A DNA stretch of 64,000 nt from Streptomyces hygroscopicus (GTDB lineage: Bacteria > Actinomycetota > Actinomycetes > Streptomycetales > Streptomycetaceae). Shown in pieces: positions 8,419 through 16,444 of this stretch (its first letter is position 1; each line of letters opens with the position of its first letter). The notes under the pieces were generated by a model. The model was not told where the DNA came from, did no database searches, and worked only from the letters and a program-made list of their open reading frames with translations. The position numbers were made by a program, and so were the translations under genes. Location of the stretch: contig NZ_LBMW01000019.1 in NCBI RefSeq assembly GCF_026168105.1, positions 62,001 through 126,000 of the forward strand. The letters run 5' to 3'.

Positions 8419-8929
8419 GGCGTCCTCCGTCGTGGTCCTGATTGATGTTCTTGTCCGGAAGCGGCTGACCCCCGGCCTTGGCCGTGGCCGGTGCGGGAGT
8501 TGGTCATCCAGCGAGGGTCGTCCACTGGAAAGGATGCTGTGAGCGCAGATGTCCGGGAAGACCCGAAGTGCGGTATGAGTCAGGCCTTGATCACCGCTGG
8601 TCACCGTTCTGGCTGTTCAGGGGCCCTTTACCGCATTGTTCCGAATCCAGCCTTGCGTTCGGGCGCCGAGCGACCGTCAATAGTGAGGAGGTGCTGCTCA
8701 CGGCGGCACAGGGCGCTGCCATCACCGGCGCCCGTCGTGTCCTTCTTGTCCGGAAGTCCACGGCATTGATGACCCCCTCGTTTGGCCGCGAGGGGGTCCG
8801 CCCGTTTCCGGGTCTCGTCATTCGTTGCCGGACGTGCGCAACGCGCGTGTCGGCTCCTGATGAGCGGCGCCGGGACGTCGGCCGTGGTGGGGAGCCGTCG
8901 TGCCGTCAGCCGGGAGCCGTCGGCATCCG
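8419..8929. other. Intergenic region with terminator
   Basis: This 511-bp region lies between the promoter side of the two-gene membrane operon and the 3' end of the iol regulator. It holds one clear hairpin (8771-8798) and otherwise AT-richer DNA around 8580-8680 that may contain the operon promoter. I see no gene. Confidence 0.5.
8771..8798 (-). terminator. Hairpin terminator after the GntR regulator gene
   Basis: GACCCCCTCG at 8771-8780 pairs perfectly with 8789-8798 across an 8-nt loop. It lies about 130 bp past the stop codon of the leftward GntR gene. Confidence 0.6.
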
Positions 8930-9730
8930 TCAGGCGCGCACCAGGAGTTGGAAGTCGAAGGCGTAGCGGGAGGCGCGGTAGATGTGGGCGCCGTACTCGA
9001 CGGCGCGGCCGGTGTCGTCGTAGGCCGTGCGCTGCATGGTGAGCAGGGCGGCGCCCCCGGGCTCGTCCAGGAGCCGTGCCTCCTCGGGGGTGGCGGACCG
9101 CGCGCCCACGGTCTGCCGGGCGCTGTGCAGCGTGATGCCCGCGCTCCGCATCATCCGGTAAAGACCCGTCGACTCGAGTCTCCCGGTGTCGAGGTCCAGC
9201 CGGCTCACCGCCACGTAGTTGGACAGGAACGCCATCGGCTGGCCATGGGAGAGGCGAAGGCGCTCCAGGTGGTGCACCTCACTGCCCTCGGCGATCCCCA
9301 GGGCGGCCGCCACCTCGGCAGACGCCTGCTCCACCGCGTTGCTCACCACCCTGGTCGCGGGCTTCTGGCCGGCTGCCTCCAGGTCGTCGTACAGACTGCT
9401 GAGCTCCAGCGGGCGTTTGACCTGGCTGTGCACCACCTGGGTGCCCACGCCCCGGCGGCGGACCAGCAGCCCCTTGTCCACCAGGGACTGGATGGCCTGG
9501 CGGACCGTGGGGCGGGACAGGCCGAGCCGCCCGGCGAGCTCGATCTCGTTGCCCAGCAGAGCGCCCGGGCGCAGCTCGCCGTGCTCGATCGCCGCCTCCA
9601 ACTGCTGCGCCAGCTGGTAGTAGAGCGGGACCGGGCTGCTGCGGTCGAGGGCGAAGGCGGGGGCCCCGGCGGAGGAAGCGGTCACTGGGGGAGAGTATGC
9701 CGACGACCGGTTGACGGGAACCCTTGTCAT
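8930..9730 (-). CDS. GntR/HutC-family regulator of the inositol cluster (IolR-like)
   Basis: The protein (266 residues from ATG 9730) has a GntR winged helix (SSPVPLYYQLAQQLE.., LSRPTVRQAIQSLVDKGLL split by eye) followed by a UTRA/HutC effector domain (PLELSSLYDDLE ... AGITLHSARQTVGARSATPEEA). GntR-type IolR proteins repress inositol genes in actinobacteria such as Corynebacterium. Position, as last gene of the leftward iol arm, supports that role. The start is uncertain: ATG 9730 has AGGA at a 7-nt spacing, but an upstream ATG (9754) and a GTG at 9685, possibly leaderless behind TACTCT, are alternatives. TGTCA/TGACA half-sites overlap its start region, suggesting autoregulation. Confidence 0.85.
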   Translation of the reverse strand: MTRVPVNRSSAYSPPVTASSAGAPAFALDRSSPVPLYYQLAQQLEAAIEHGELRPGALLGNEIELAGRLGLSRPTVRQAIQSLVDKGLLVRRRGVGTQVVHSQVKRPLELSSLYDDLEAAGQKPATRVVSNAVEQASAEVAAALGIAEGSEVHHLERLRLSHGQPMAFLSNYVAVSRLDLDTGRLESTGLYRMMRSAGITLHSARQTVGARSATPEEARLLDEPGGAALLTMQRTAYDDTGRAVEYGAHIYRASRYAFDFQLLVRA

Positions 9731-9752
9731 CACGTTGTCCTGACAAGTTGTC
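9724..9752. promoter_or_regulatory. Cluster of TGTCA/TGACA half-sites, likely GntR operator
   Basis: TTGTCCTGACAA at 9735-9746 is an inverted repeat of TTGTC/GACAA. Further TTGTCA half-sites lie at 9724 and 9748. The cluster overlaps the start region of the GntR gene; similar TGTCAA/TTGACA elements lie in the central iol promoter region. Confidence 0.5.
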
Positions 9753-9763
9753 ATGAAGAGGAA

Positions 9764-9806
9764 GCGGCCGGGCGGAAGGGCACCCGCCCCTGCCCGCACC
9801 GGCCGC
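9764..9806 (-). terminator. Hairpin after iolA
   Basis: GCGGCCGG (9764-9771) pairs with CCGGCCGC (9799-9806), with an alternative inner stem GGGCGG/CCGCCC. It lies just past the stop of iolA and separates it from the regulator gene. Confidence 0.45.
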
Positions 9807-9814
9807 GGCGTTCC

Positions 9815-11308
9815 TCAGGAGTGGCTGGGGAACCCGAGGTTGATACCGCCGTCGGCCGGGTCCGGCCAGCGCGTCGTGATCACCTTGCCCTGGGTGTAGA
9901 AGGCGATGCCGTCGTTGCCGTAGATGTGCAGGTCACCGAAGAGCGAGTCCTTCCAGCCCCCGAAGGAGTGGTAGCCGACGGGCACGGGAATGGGCACGTT
10001 GACACCGACCATGCCCGCCTTGACCTCCAGCTGGAAGCGGCGCGCGGCGCCGCCGTCCCGCGTGAAGACGGCCGTGCCGTTGCCCCAACGGGAGCTGTTG
10101 ATCAGCTTGATGGCGTCGTCGTAGGTGTCGGCGCGCACCACGCACAGCACGGGGCCGAAGATCTCGTCCCGGTACGCGTCGGCGGTCACCGGCACCTTGT
10201 CGAGCAGCGAGACGCCGATGAAGAAGCCGTCCTCGTGGCCGGCCACCGAGTAGCCCGTGCCGTCGACGACGACTTCGGCCCCCTGCCCCGCCGCGCTCGT
10301 CACGTACGAGGCCACCTTGTCGCGGTGCTCGCGCGTGATCAGCGGACCCATGTCCGACGCGGGGTCATTGCCGGGGCCGATACGGAGGTTCTTCGCCCGT
10401 TCGGCGATCTTCCCCACCAGTTCGTCGCCCGTGTCGCCGACGGCGACGACCACCGACACCGCCATGCAGCGCTCGCCGGCCGAGCCGTACGCGGCGTTGA
10501 TCGCCTGGTCCGCGGCGAAGTCCAGGTCCGCGTCCGGCAGGACCAGCATGTGGTTCTTGGCGCCGCCCAGCGCCTGGACCCGCTTGTCGTGCTCGACCGC
10601 CTTGAGCTGGATGTACTTGGCGATCGGAGTGGAACCGACGAAGGAGACCGCCGCGACGTCCGGATGCTCAAGAAGCCGGTCGACGGCCGCCTTGTCACCC
10701 TGCACGACGTTCAGCACACCGTCCGGCAGGCCGGCCTCGGTGGCCAGCTCGGCCAGCCGGAAGGAGGCCGACGGGTCCTTCTCGCTCGGCTTGAGCACGA
10801 AGGTGTTGCCGCACGCGATGGCGAGCGGGAACATCCACATCGGCACCATGGCCGGGAAGTTGAACGGAGTGATGCCGGCGACCACACCGAGCGGCTGCCG
10901 GATCGAGGCCACGTCGACGCGGGTGGAGACCTGGGTGGACAGCTCGCCCTTCAGCTTCTCGGAGATGCCGCAGGCCAGCTCCACGATCTCCAGACCGCGC
11001 GCGACCTCGCCGAGCGCATCGGAGTGGACCTTGCCGTGCTCGGCGCTGATCAGCTCGGCGATCTCGTCACGGTGCGCGTCCAGCAGCTCGCGGAACTTGA
11101 ACAGGATCGCCGTGCGCCTCGCGAGCGAGGACTCGCTCCAGCTTTCGAAGGCGGACCTGGCGTCGGCGACGGCGGCGTCGACCTCGTCGACCGTGGCGAA
11201 GGCGACCTGCTTCTCCTGAACGCCGGTGGCCGGGTCGTAGACCGGGCCGAAGCGCCCCGAGGCGCCCTCGACGGGCTTGCCGCCGATCCAGTGGCGGATG
11301 GTCTTCAT
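9815..11308 (-). CDS. iolA: CoA-acylating methylmalonate-semialdehyde dehydrogenase
   Basis: The 497-residue enzyme belongs to the aldehyde dehydrogenase superfamily, MSDH branch. It starts MKTIRHWIGGKPVEG, has the NAD-binding phrase TPFNFPAMVPMWMFP and the catalytic cysteine in GSAGERCMA, and matches the usual ~500-residue length. In inositol catabolism it converts malonate semialdehyde to acetyl-CoA; the same enzyme converts methylmalonate semialdehyde to propionyl-CoA in valine degradation (MmsA). I prefer the ATG at 11308 over an upstream GTG-like extension because the family N-terminus starts there. It is the last catabolic gene of the leftward iol operon, 28 bp behind iolD. Confidence 0.93.
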   Translation of the reverse strand: MKTIRHWIGGKPVEGASGRFGPVYDPATGVQEKQVAFATVDEVDAAVADARSAFESWSESSLARRTAILFKFRELLDAHRDEIAELISAEHGKVHSDALGEVARGLEIVELACGISEKLKGELSTQVSTRVDVASIRQPLGVVAGITPFNFPAMVPMWMFPLAIACGNTFVLKPSEKDPSASFRLAELATEAGLPDGVLNVVQGDKAAVDRLLEHPDVAAVSFVGSTPIAKYIQLKAVEHDKRVQALGGAKNHMLVLPDADLDFAADQAINAAYGSAGERCMAVSVVVAVGDTGDELVGKIAERAKNLRIGPGNDPASDMGPLITREHRDKVASYVTSAAGQGAEVVVDGTGYSVAGHEDGFFIGVSLLDKVPVTADAYRDEIFGPVLCVVRADTYDDAIKLINSSRWGNGTAVFTRDGGAARRFQLEVKAGMVGVNVPIPVPVGYHSFGGWKDSLFGDLHIYGNDGIAFYTQGKVITTRWPDPADGGINLGFPSHS

Positions 11309-11336
11309 GGTGCGGGGGACCTTTCGTGAGCGGGGG

Positions 11337-13211
11337 TCAGAGGTGACGCCGGCGGCCGGCGACATGGAGGTCGTACCTCCGACGGGCGGTCAGGGCGGCC
11401 TCGCGGGAGGCGACTTCGGCGACGGGCACGTCCCACCACGCCTCGGCACCGGGAGCGGTGGGCGTCGGATCGGTCTCGACGTACACACAGGTGGGCCGGT
11501 CCGAGGCGCGCGCCGCCGTGAGAGCCTCCCGCAGCTCCCGTACGGTCTTGGCGCGCAGGACTTCCATGCCGAGGCTGGCGGCGTTGGCGGCCAGGTCCAC
11601 GGGGAGCGGAGCCCCGGTGAAGGTTCCGTCGGCGGCGCGGAAACGGTAGGCGGTGCCGAACCGCTCACCGCCGGTCTCCTCGGACAGGCCGCCGATGGAG
11701 GCGTAGCCGTGGTTCTGGATCAGGACCAGGTTGACCGGCAGCCCTTCCTGGACCGCGGTGACGATCTCGGTGGGCATCATCAAGTACGTGCCGTCGCCGA
11801 CCAGCGACCACACCGGCGTGCCCGGCGCGGCCTGCTGCACGCCGATGCCGGCCGGGATCTCGTAACCCATGCAGGAGTAGCCGTACTCCAGGTGGTACTG
11901 GCGCGGTGAGCGGGCCCGCCACAGCTTGTGCAGATCGCCGGGGAGCGAGCCGGCCGCGTTGATCACCACGTCGTCGTCGCCCACGACGGAGTCCAGGGCG
12001 CCGAGCACCTGGGTCTGGGTCGGCACCGCGTTCTCGTCGTCCGCGCGGCAGGCGGCCTCGACGATCTGCTCCCAGCGTTCCTTGCCCGCCCGGTACTCGG
12101 CCTCGTACGCCTCGCTCACCCGGTGGCCCAACAGGCCTTCGGCCAGCGCCTCGAGACCGGACCGCGCGTCGGCCACCAGGGTGCGGGCGGCGAGCTTGTG
12201 GGCGTCGAAGGCGGTGATGTTGAGGTTGACGAAGCGCACATCGGGGTTCTGGAACAGGGTGTTCGAGGCGGTGGTGAAGTCGCTGTAGCGGGTGCCGACG
12301 CCGATGACCAGGTCGGCGGCGCGGGCGATGTCGTCACAGACGGCGGTGCCCGTGTGGCCGATGCCTCCGAGGTCCGCGGGGTGGTCGTGGCGCAGTGAGC
12401 CCTTGCCGGCCTGGGTGGAGGCGACCGGGATGCCGGTGGCGTCGACCAGGGCCCTCAACGCGCCCTCCGCCTCGCTGTGGTGGACGCCGCCGCCCGCCAC
12501 GATCAGCGGACGCTCGGCGGCGCGGACGGCACGTACCGCCTCGGCGAGCTCGACCGGGTCGGGCGCGGGGCGGCGCACACGCCAGACGCGGTCGGCGAAG
12601 AACTCCTCCGGCCAGTCGTACGCCTCCGCCTGCACGTCCTGCGGCAGGGCGAGGGTGACCGCGCCGGTCTCGGCCGGATCGGTGAGCACCCGCATCGCGT
12701 TCAGTGCGGACGGGACCAACATCTCCGGACGCGTGATCCGGTCGAAGGAGCGGGAGACCGGGCGCAGCGTGTCGTTGACGGACACGTCGGCCTCGACCGG
12801 GTGCTCGAGCTGCTGCAGCAGCGGGTCGGCGGGACGCGTGGCGAAGTAGTCGCCCGGCAGGAGCAGGACCGGCAGTCTGTTGATCGTGGCCAGCGCGGCG
12901 CCGGTGACCAGGTTGGTGGCGCCGGGGCCGATGGAGGTGGTGACCGCCTGCGCGGACAGCCGGTTCAGCTGGCGGGCGTAGCCGACGGCCGCGTGCACCA
13001 TCGCCTGCTCGTTGCGGCCCTGATGGAAGGGCATCGTGTCCTCGCCGGCTTCCAGCAGCGCCTGGCCGAGGCCGGCGACATTGCCGTGGCCGAAGATGCC
13101 CCAGGTGCCGGCGATCAGCCGGTGGCGCACGCCGTCGCGCTCCGTGTACTGCGCGGACAGGAACTGCACCAGCGCCTGGGCGACGGTCAGGCGGCGGACG
13201 GACTGGCTCAT
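11337..13211 (-). CDS. iolD: 3D-(3,5/4)-trihydroxycyclohexane-1,2-dione hydrolase
   Basis: The 624-residue ThDP-dependent enzyme opens the inositol-derived ring to 5-deoxy-D-glucuronate. It shows the three-domain ThDP layout: Pyr domain with the start motif TWGIFGHGNVAGLGQALLE (split by eye), a central domain, and the PP domain with GDGTYLMMPTEIVTAVQE, where GDG begins the ThDP/Mg motif. Length fits IolD (about 620-640) rather than shorter acetolactate synthases. ATG start with GAGGTCCCG upstream. It lies between iolB and iolA with short gaps in the same transcription unit. Confidence 0.95.
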   Translation of the reverse strand: MSQSVRRLTVAQALVQFLSAQYTERDGVRHRLIAGTWGIFGHGNVAGLGQALLEAGEDTMPFHQGRNEQAMVHAAVGYARQLNRLSAQAVTTSIGPGATNLVTGAALATINRLPVLLLPGDYFATRPADPLLQQLEHPVEADVSVNDTLRPVSRSFDRITRPEMLVPSALNAMRVLTDPAETGAVTLALPQDVQAEAYDWPEEFFADRVWRVRRPAPDPVELAEAVRAVRAAERPLIVAGGGVHHSEAEGALRALVDATGIPVASTQAGKGSLRHDHPADLGGIGHTGTAVCDDIARAADLVIGVGTRYSDFTTASNTLFQNPDVRFVNLNITAFDAHKLAARTLVADARSGLEALAEGLLGHRVSEAYEAEYRAGKERWEQIVEAACRADDENAVPTQTQVLGALDSVVGDDDVVINAAGSLPGDLHKLWRARSPRQYHLEYGYSCMGYEIPAGIGVQQAAPGTPVWSLVGDGTYLMMPTEIVTAVQEGLPVNLVLIQNHGYASIGGLSEETGGERFGTAYRFRAADGTFTGAPLPVDLAANAASLGMEVLRAKTVRELREALTAARASDRPTCVYVETDPTPTAPGAEAWWDVPVAEVASREAALTARRRYDLHVAGRRRHL

Positions 13212-13247
13212 CGGGACCTCACTGGGACGGGTTCTCTCGCGGGGGCT

Positions 13248-14153
13248 TCACTGGGCGGGGGCGGTGTACAGGGGGAGCCGGGGGTCGACCGGTTGCGCGG
13301 GCCAGGTGCCCCGGATCCACGCATGGTCGGGGTGGTCGCAGATCAGCCAGGCTCGGTCCGGGCCGGGACCCGCCATGACGTTGAGGTAGTACATGTCGTG
13401 GCCGGGCACGGCCATGGAGGGCCCGTGCCAGCCGTCCGGAATGAGGACGACGTCGCCGTCGCGCACCTCGGCCAGCACGTCCGTGCCGCTCCCGTGGCCG
13501 GAGGGGGAGACCCGCTGGTAGCCGAGTCCCGGCGTGCCCTCGTGGGCGGCGAACTCGAAGTAGTAGATCTCCTCCAGCACGGACTCCTCGCCGGGCCGGT
13601 GCTCGTCGTGCTTGTGCGGCGGGAAGGAGGACCAGTTGCCGGCCGGCGTGATCACTTCGACGGCGATGAGCCTGTCGCAGTCGAAGCCGTATCCGTCACC
13701 GCTTCCGGCGGGGGCTGCGGCAGCGAAGTTGTTGACCTGCCGGGAGCAGTTGCCGGTGCCGCGCAGTTCGACCGGGACGGACGAGGCGGGCCCGTAGCGT
13801 GCGGGCAGCCGGCGCTCGCAGCGGGCACCGGTGAGGGCGAAGCGGCCGCCGTCGCGGGAGGCGATCGAGACCCGGGTGTCGCGCGGCACGTAAGCGAAGT
13901 CGCTGACGCCGCTGAAGACGCTCGCGCGCCCGTGCAGCCGGAAGGTGGCGCCGCCGACGGCGACGGTGCAGGAGCCCGACAGGGGGAGCACGATCCACTC
14001 GCTGTCGGCGGTGTCGAAGCCGTGCCGGCCGCCGGACGGCAGTTCGAGCACCTTGAGGCCGGAGTAACCCCAGCCGGCCGACTCGGGGGTGACGTCGACC
14101 GCGTAGGCGTCCGCGGTGGCCCTGCCCGCGGGAAGGTGGTGCGTGGTGGTCAT
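13248..14153 (-). CDS. iolB: 5-deoxy-glucuronate isomerase
   Basis: The 301-residue double-cupin protein isomerises 5-deoxy-D-glucuronate to 2-deoxy-5-keto-D-gluconate. Family marks are GWGYSGLKVLEL near the start, the metal-binding stretch SFPPHKHDE with the following glutamates (EEIYYFEF), and GWHGPSMAVPGHDMYYLNVMAG near the end. The ATG at 14153 has AAGAAGGG 5 nt upstream, so the longer in-frame extension is not used. It sits between the Cgl0159-type gene and iolD in the leftward operon. Confidence 0.95.
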   Translation of the reverse strand: MTTTHHLPAGRATADAYAVDVTPESAGWGYSGLKVLELPSGGRHGFDTADSEWIVLPLSGSCTVAVGGATFRLHGRASVFSGVSDFAYVPRDTRVSIASRDGGRFALTGARCERRLPARYGPASSVPVELRGTGNCSRQVNNFAAAAPAGSGDGYGFDCDRLIAVEVITPAGNWSSFPPHKHDEHRPGEESVLEEIYYFEFAAHEGTPGLGYQRVSPSGHGSGTDVLAEVRDGDVVLIPDGWHGPSMAVPGHDMYYLNVMAGPGPDRAWLICDHPDHAWIRGTWPAQPVDPRLPLYTAPAQ

Positions 14154-14213
14154 GATGCCCTTCTTGGTGGCGGTGTCACTCCGTGGCTGAGTCACGGCAG
14201 GTGTGCGGCGGTG

Positions 14214-15092
14214 TCACAACAGGCCGACCGCCGTGTCCACCGCGGTCTCCACACTGCCCTCGGCGGGGTACAGCAGGGACCGGCCGACGACCATGCCCTG
14301 GACGGTCGGCAGGCGCAGTGCCTTGCGCCATCTCTCGTACGCGCCCTCCTGGTCCTTGCCGACCTCGCCGCCGAGGAGCACGGCGGGCAGCGTGGAGGCC
14401 TCCAGCGCCTCGGCCATGTCGTCGGGGTCGTCGGTGACGGGGAGCTTGAGCCAGGAGTAGGCGGAGGTGCCGCCGAGGCCCGAGGCGATGGCGATGGACC
14501 GGGTGACGGCCTCGGCGCTCAGGTCGTTGCACACCCTGCCGTCGATCCGCCGCGATATGAACGGTTCGACGAACAGCGGCAGTCTCCGCGCGGCCATGTC
14601 GTCGATGGCACGCGCCGTGGACTCCAGGGTGCGCAGTGAGCCGGGGTCGTCGTAGTCGATGCGCAGCAGCAGTTTCCCGGCGTCGAAGCGGAGCCGTTCG
14701 ATGTCCTCGGCGCGGTGCCCGGTGAAGCGGTCGTCCATCTCGAAGGACGCGCCCGTGAGTCCGCCCCGGTTCATGGAGCCCATGACGACCTTGTCGTCCA
14801 GAACGCCGAGCAGCAGCAGGTCCTCGAGGATGTCGGCGGTGGCCAGCACTCCGTCCACACCGGGCCGGGACAGCGCGACGCACAGGCGCTCCAGCAGATC
14901 GGCGCGGTTGGCCATGGCCAGGCGGCGGTCGCCGACACCGAGGGCGCCACGGGCCGGGTGATCGGCGGCCACGATCATGAGGCGACCGCTGTCGCCGATC
15001 AGCGGGCGGCGGGCACGCCGGGCCGCGGCTTCGGCCACGGCCTCGGGATGCCGGGCGCGCACCGTGGCGAGGTCGGGGATGCTGATGCTCAA
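14214..15092 (-). CDS. Cgl0159-family (beta/alpha)8 aldolase-like protein of inositol catabolism
   Basis: A 292-residue protein of the family known from Corynebacterium as Cgl0159, regularly found in actinobacterial iol operons. It has AADHPARGALGVGDRRLAMANR (written here in one piece of family consensus only by sense; key part AADHPARG near residue 43), a central LLLRIDYDD strand with a possible Schiff-base lysine upstream, and a C-terminal VVGRSLLYP phosphate-binding-like turn. It resembles class I aldolases and probably takes the place of IolJ, splitting 2-deoxy-5-keto-gluconate-6-phosphate; this is inference from position. The start codon is TTG with GGAGCC 5 nt upstream. Confidence 0.8.
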   Translation of the reverse strand: MSISIPDLATVRARHPEAVAEAAARRARRPLIGDSGRLMIVAADHPARGALGVGDRRLAMANRADLLERLCVALSRPGVDGVLATADILEDLLLLGVLDDKVVMGSMNRGGLTGASFEMDDRFTGHRAEDIERLRFDAGKLLLRIDYDDPGSLRTLESTARAIDDMAARRLPLFVEPFISRRIDGRVCNDLSAEAVTRSIAIASGLGGTSAYSWLKLPVTDDPDDMAEALEASTLPAVLLGGEVGKDQEGAYERWRKALRLPTVQGMVVGRSLLYPAEGSVETAVDTAVGLL

Positions 15093-15148
15093 GACAGGCT
15101 CCGTTCAGGGGTGGCGGTGGTCCGCCGCGAGAGACCTCGGCGCGGCGG

Positions 15149-16129
15149 TCAGCCGCGGGCGAGGAGGCCGGCGACCTCCGGCTCGGTCGGCATCGCGGAG
15201 GAGCAGGCGAGACGGGAGGCGACGAGCGCTCCGGCGGCGTTGGCGTACCGCATGGTCTTCTCCAACGGCCATGCGGAGAGCAGTCCGTGGCAGAGCGAGC
15301 CGCCGAAGGCGTCCCCGGCGCCCAGCCCGTTGACGACCTCCACGGGTAGGGGCGGTACCTCGGCCGTCGTACCGTCGCGGTGCACCGCGAGCACGCCCTT
15401 GGGGCCCTGCTTGACCACCGCGAGCTCCACGCCCGCGTCCAGCAGTGCCTCGGCGCAGGCCATCGGTTCGCGTACACCGGTGGCGACCTCGCACTCGTCG
15501 AGGTTGCCCACGGCCACGGTGGCGTGGCGCAGGGCCTCGGCGTAGTAGGGGCGGGCGGCCTCCGGCCCGCCGCGGGAGCCGCTGGGGTCCTCGCTCCAGA
15601 ACATGGGCCGCCAGTCGAGGTCGAAGACGGTGGTGCCGCCCTTGTCGCGTGCCTTGAGGGCGGCGAGCGTGGCCGAGCGGCTCGGCTCCTCGCTCAGGCC
15701 GGTGCCGGTGATCCAGAAGACGCGGGCGGAGCGGACCGCGAAGAAGTCCAGCTCGTCGGTGTGGATCTCGAGGTCGGGGGCCTTGGGGCGGCGGTAGAAG
15801 TAGAGGGGGAAGTCGTCCGGCGGGAAGATCTCGCAGAAGGTCACCGGAGTCGGATACGCGTCCACCGGCGTGACGAACCGGTCGTCGACACCGAACTCCT
15901 TGAGCGCCTGGTGCAGATAGGCGCCGAAGGGGTCGTTCCCGGTCCGGGTGATCACCGCGGTGGTGCGGCCCAGGCGCGCGGCGGCCACCGCGACGTTCGC
16001 GGCCGAGCCGCCGAGGAACTTTCCGAAGGACTCGACCTGGGGAAGCGGAACACCGGTCTGCAGGGGGTAGAGATCGACCCCGATGCGGCCCATGGTGATG
16101 AGATCGAAGCACTCGGCGGGCTCGGGCAT
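15149..16129 (-). CDS. iolC: 5-dehydro-2-deoxygluconokinase
   Basis: The 326-residue PfkB-family kinase phosphorylates 2-deoxy-5-keto-gluconate. It carries the glycine-rich PfkB signature 1 (GKFLGGSAANVAVAAARLG) and the catalytic signature 2 as NGLGAGDAFGGSL, whose Asp is the base; the usual DTxGAGD is NGLGAGD here, as is common in IolC. MGRIGVDLYPLQ at the start is typical of IolC. ATG start with GAGGAGCG upstream. It is the first gene of the leftward arm, reading from the shared regulatory region. Confidence 0.93.
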   Translation of the reverse strand: MPEPAECFDLITMGRIGVDLYPLQTGVPLPQVESFGKFLGGSAANVAVAAARLGRTTAVITRTGNDPFGAYLHQALKEFGVDDRFVTPVDAYPTPVTFCEIFPPDDFPLYFYRRPKAPDLEIHTDELDFFAVRSARVFWITGTGLSEEPSRSATLAALKARDKGGTTVFDLDWRPMFWSEDPSGSRGGPEAARPYYAEALRHATVAVGNLDECEVATGVREPMACAEALLDAGVELAVVKQGPKGVLAVHRDGTTAEVPPLPVEVVNGLGAGDAFGGSLCHGLLSAWPLEKTMRYANAAGALVASRLACSSAMPTEPEVAGLLARG

Positions 16130-16206
16130 TGCGCGTCGCTCCTCTGCGGGGGATACGGGCAGTCGGACGTCCGGAAGGCGGGGGATCCGGGCCCGGATGC
16201 CTCAAA

Positions 16207-16236
16207 GGTGTAGGCCGCGCGGCGAGTTTCTGTCAA
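16207..16236 (-). promoter_or_regulatory. Leftward iol promoter
   Basis: On the minus strand, TTGACA (16236-16231), an 18-bp spacer and TACACC (16212-16207), about 80 bp before iolC. Confidence 0.5.
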
Positions 16237-16297
16237 GGGTTTGTACTTACATTCGGACCTGCTTCTGAAATGATGTCTTAACAAAGTATTGACAGGT
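16230..16297. promoter_or_regulatory. Imperfect inverted repeat in the divergent iol promoter, likely operator
   Basis: CTGTCAAGGGTTTGTACTTA at 16230-16249 is mirrored on the other strand by a CTGTCAA-N3-TTTGT arrangement around 16297-16279. Both arms embed the -35 hexamers of the divergent promoters, so one regulator could close both. The TGTCA core recurs at the GntR gene. Confidence 0.45.
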
Positions 16298-16318
16298 GGG
16301 TGCGGCAGGGGTTTGTAT
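16289..16318 (+). promoter_or_regulatory. Rightward iol/transport promoter
   Basis: TTGACA at 16289-16294, an 18-bp spacer and TTGTAT at 16313-16318, upstream of the binding-protein gene. The motif GGGTTTGTA occurs both here (about 16308) and at 16237. Confidence 0.45.
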
Positions 16319-16444
16319 CCCGTCCCAGCGAAACCGCCGGTTCTCCGGCACGACCCGGACGCCGTGTCCGGGCCCCGCGCGGGTCGCCCCGCCCGGTGTC
16401 GTCCCTCCCCTTTCCCCCCGGTCGCACAGTGAGGTGCAGGAAAG

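Noticed and set aside
8900..11329. An 809-codon plus-strand open frame opposite gntR and iolA
   Set aside because: It is a mirror of two well-supported genes; its sequence has no recognisable domain.
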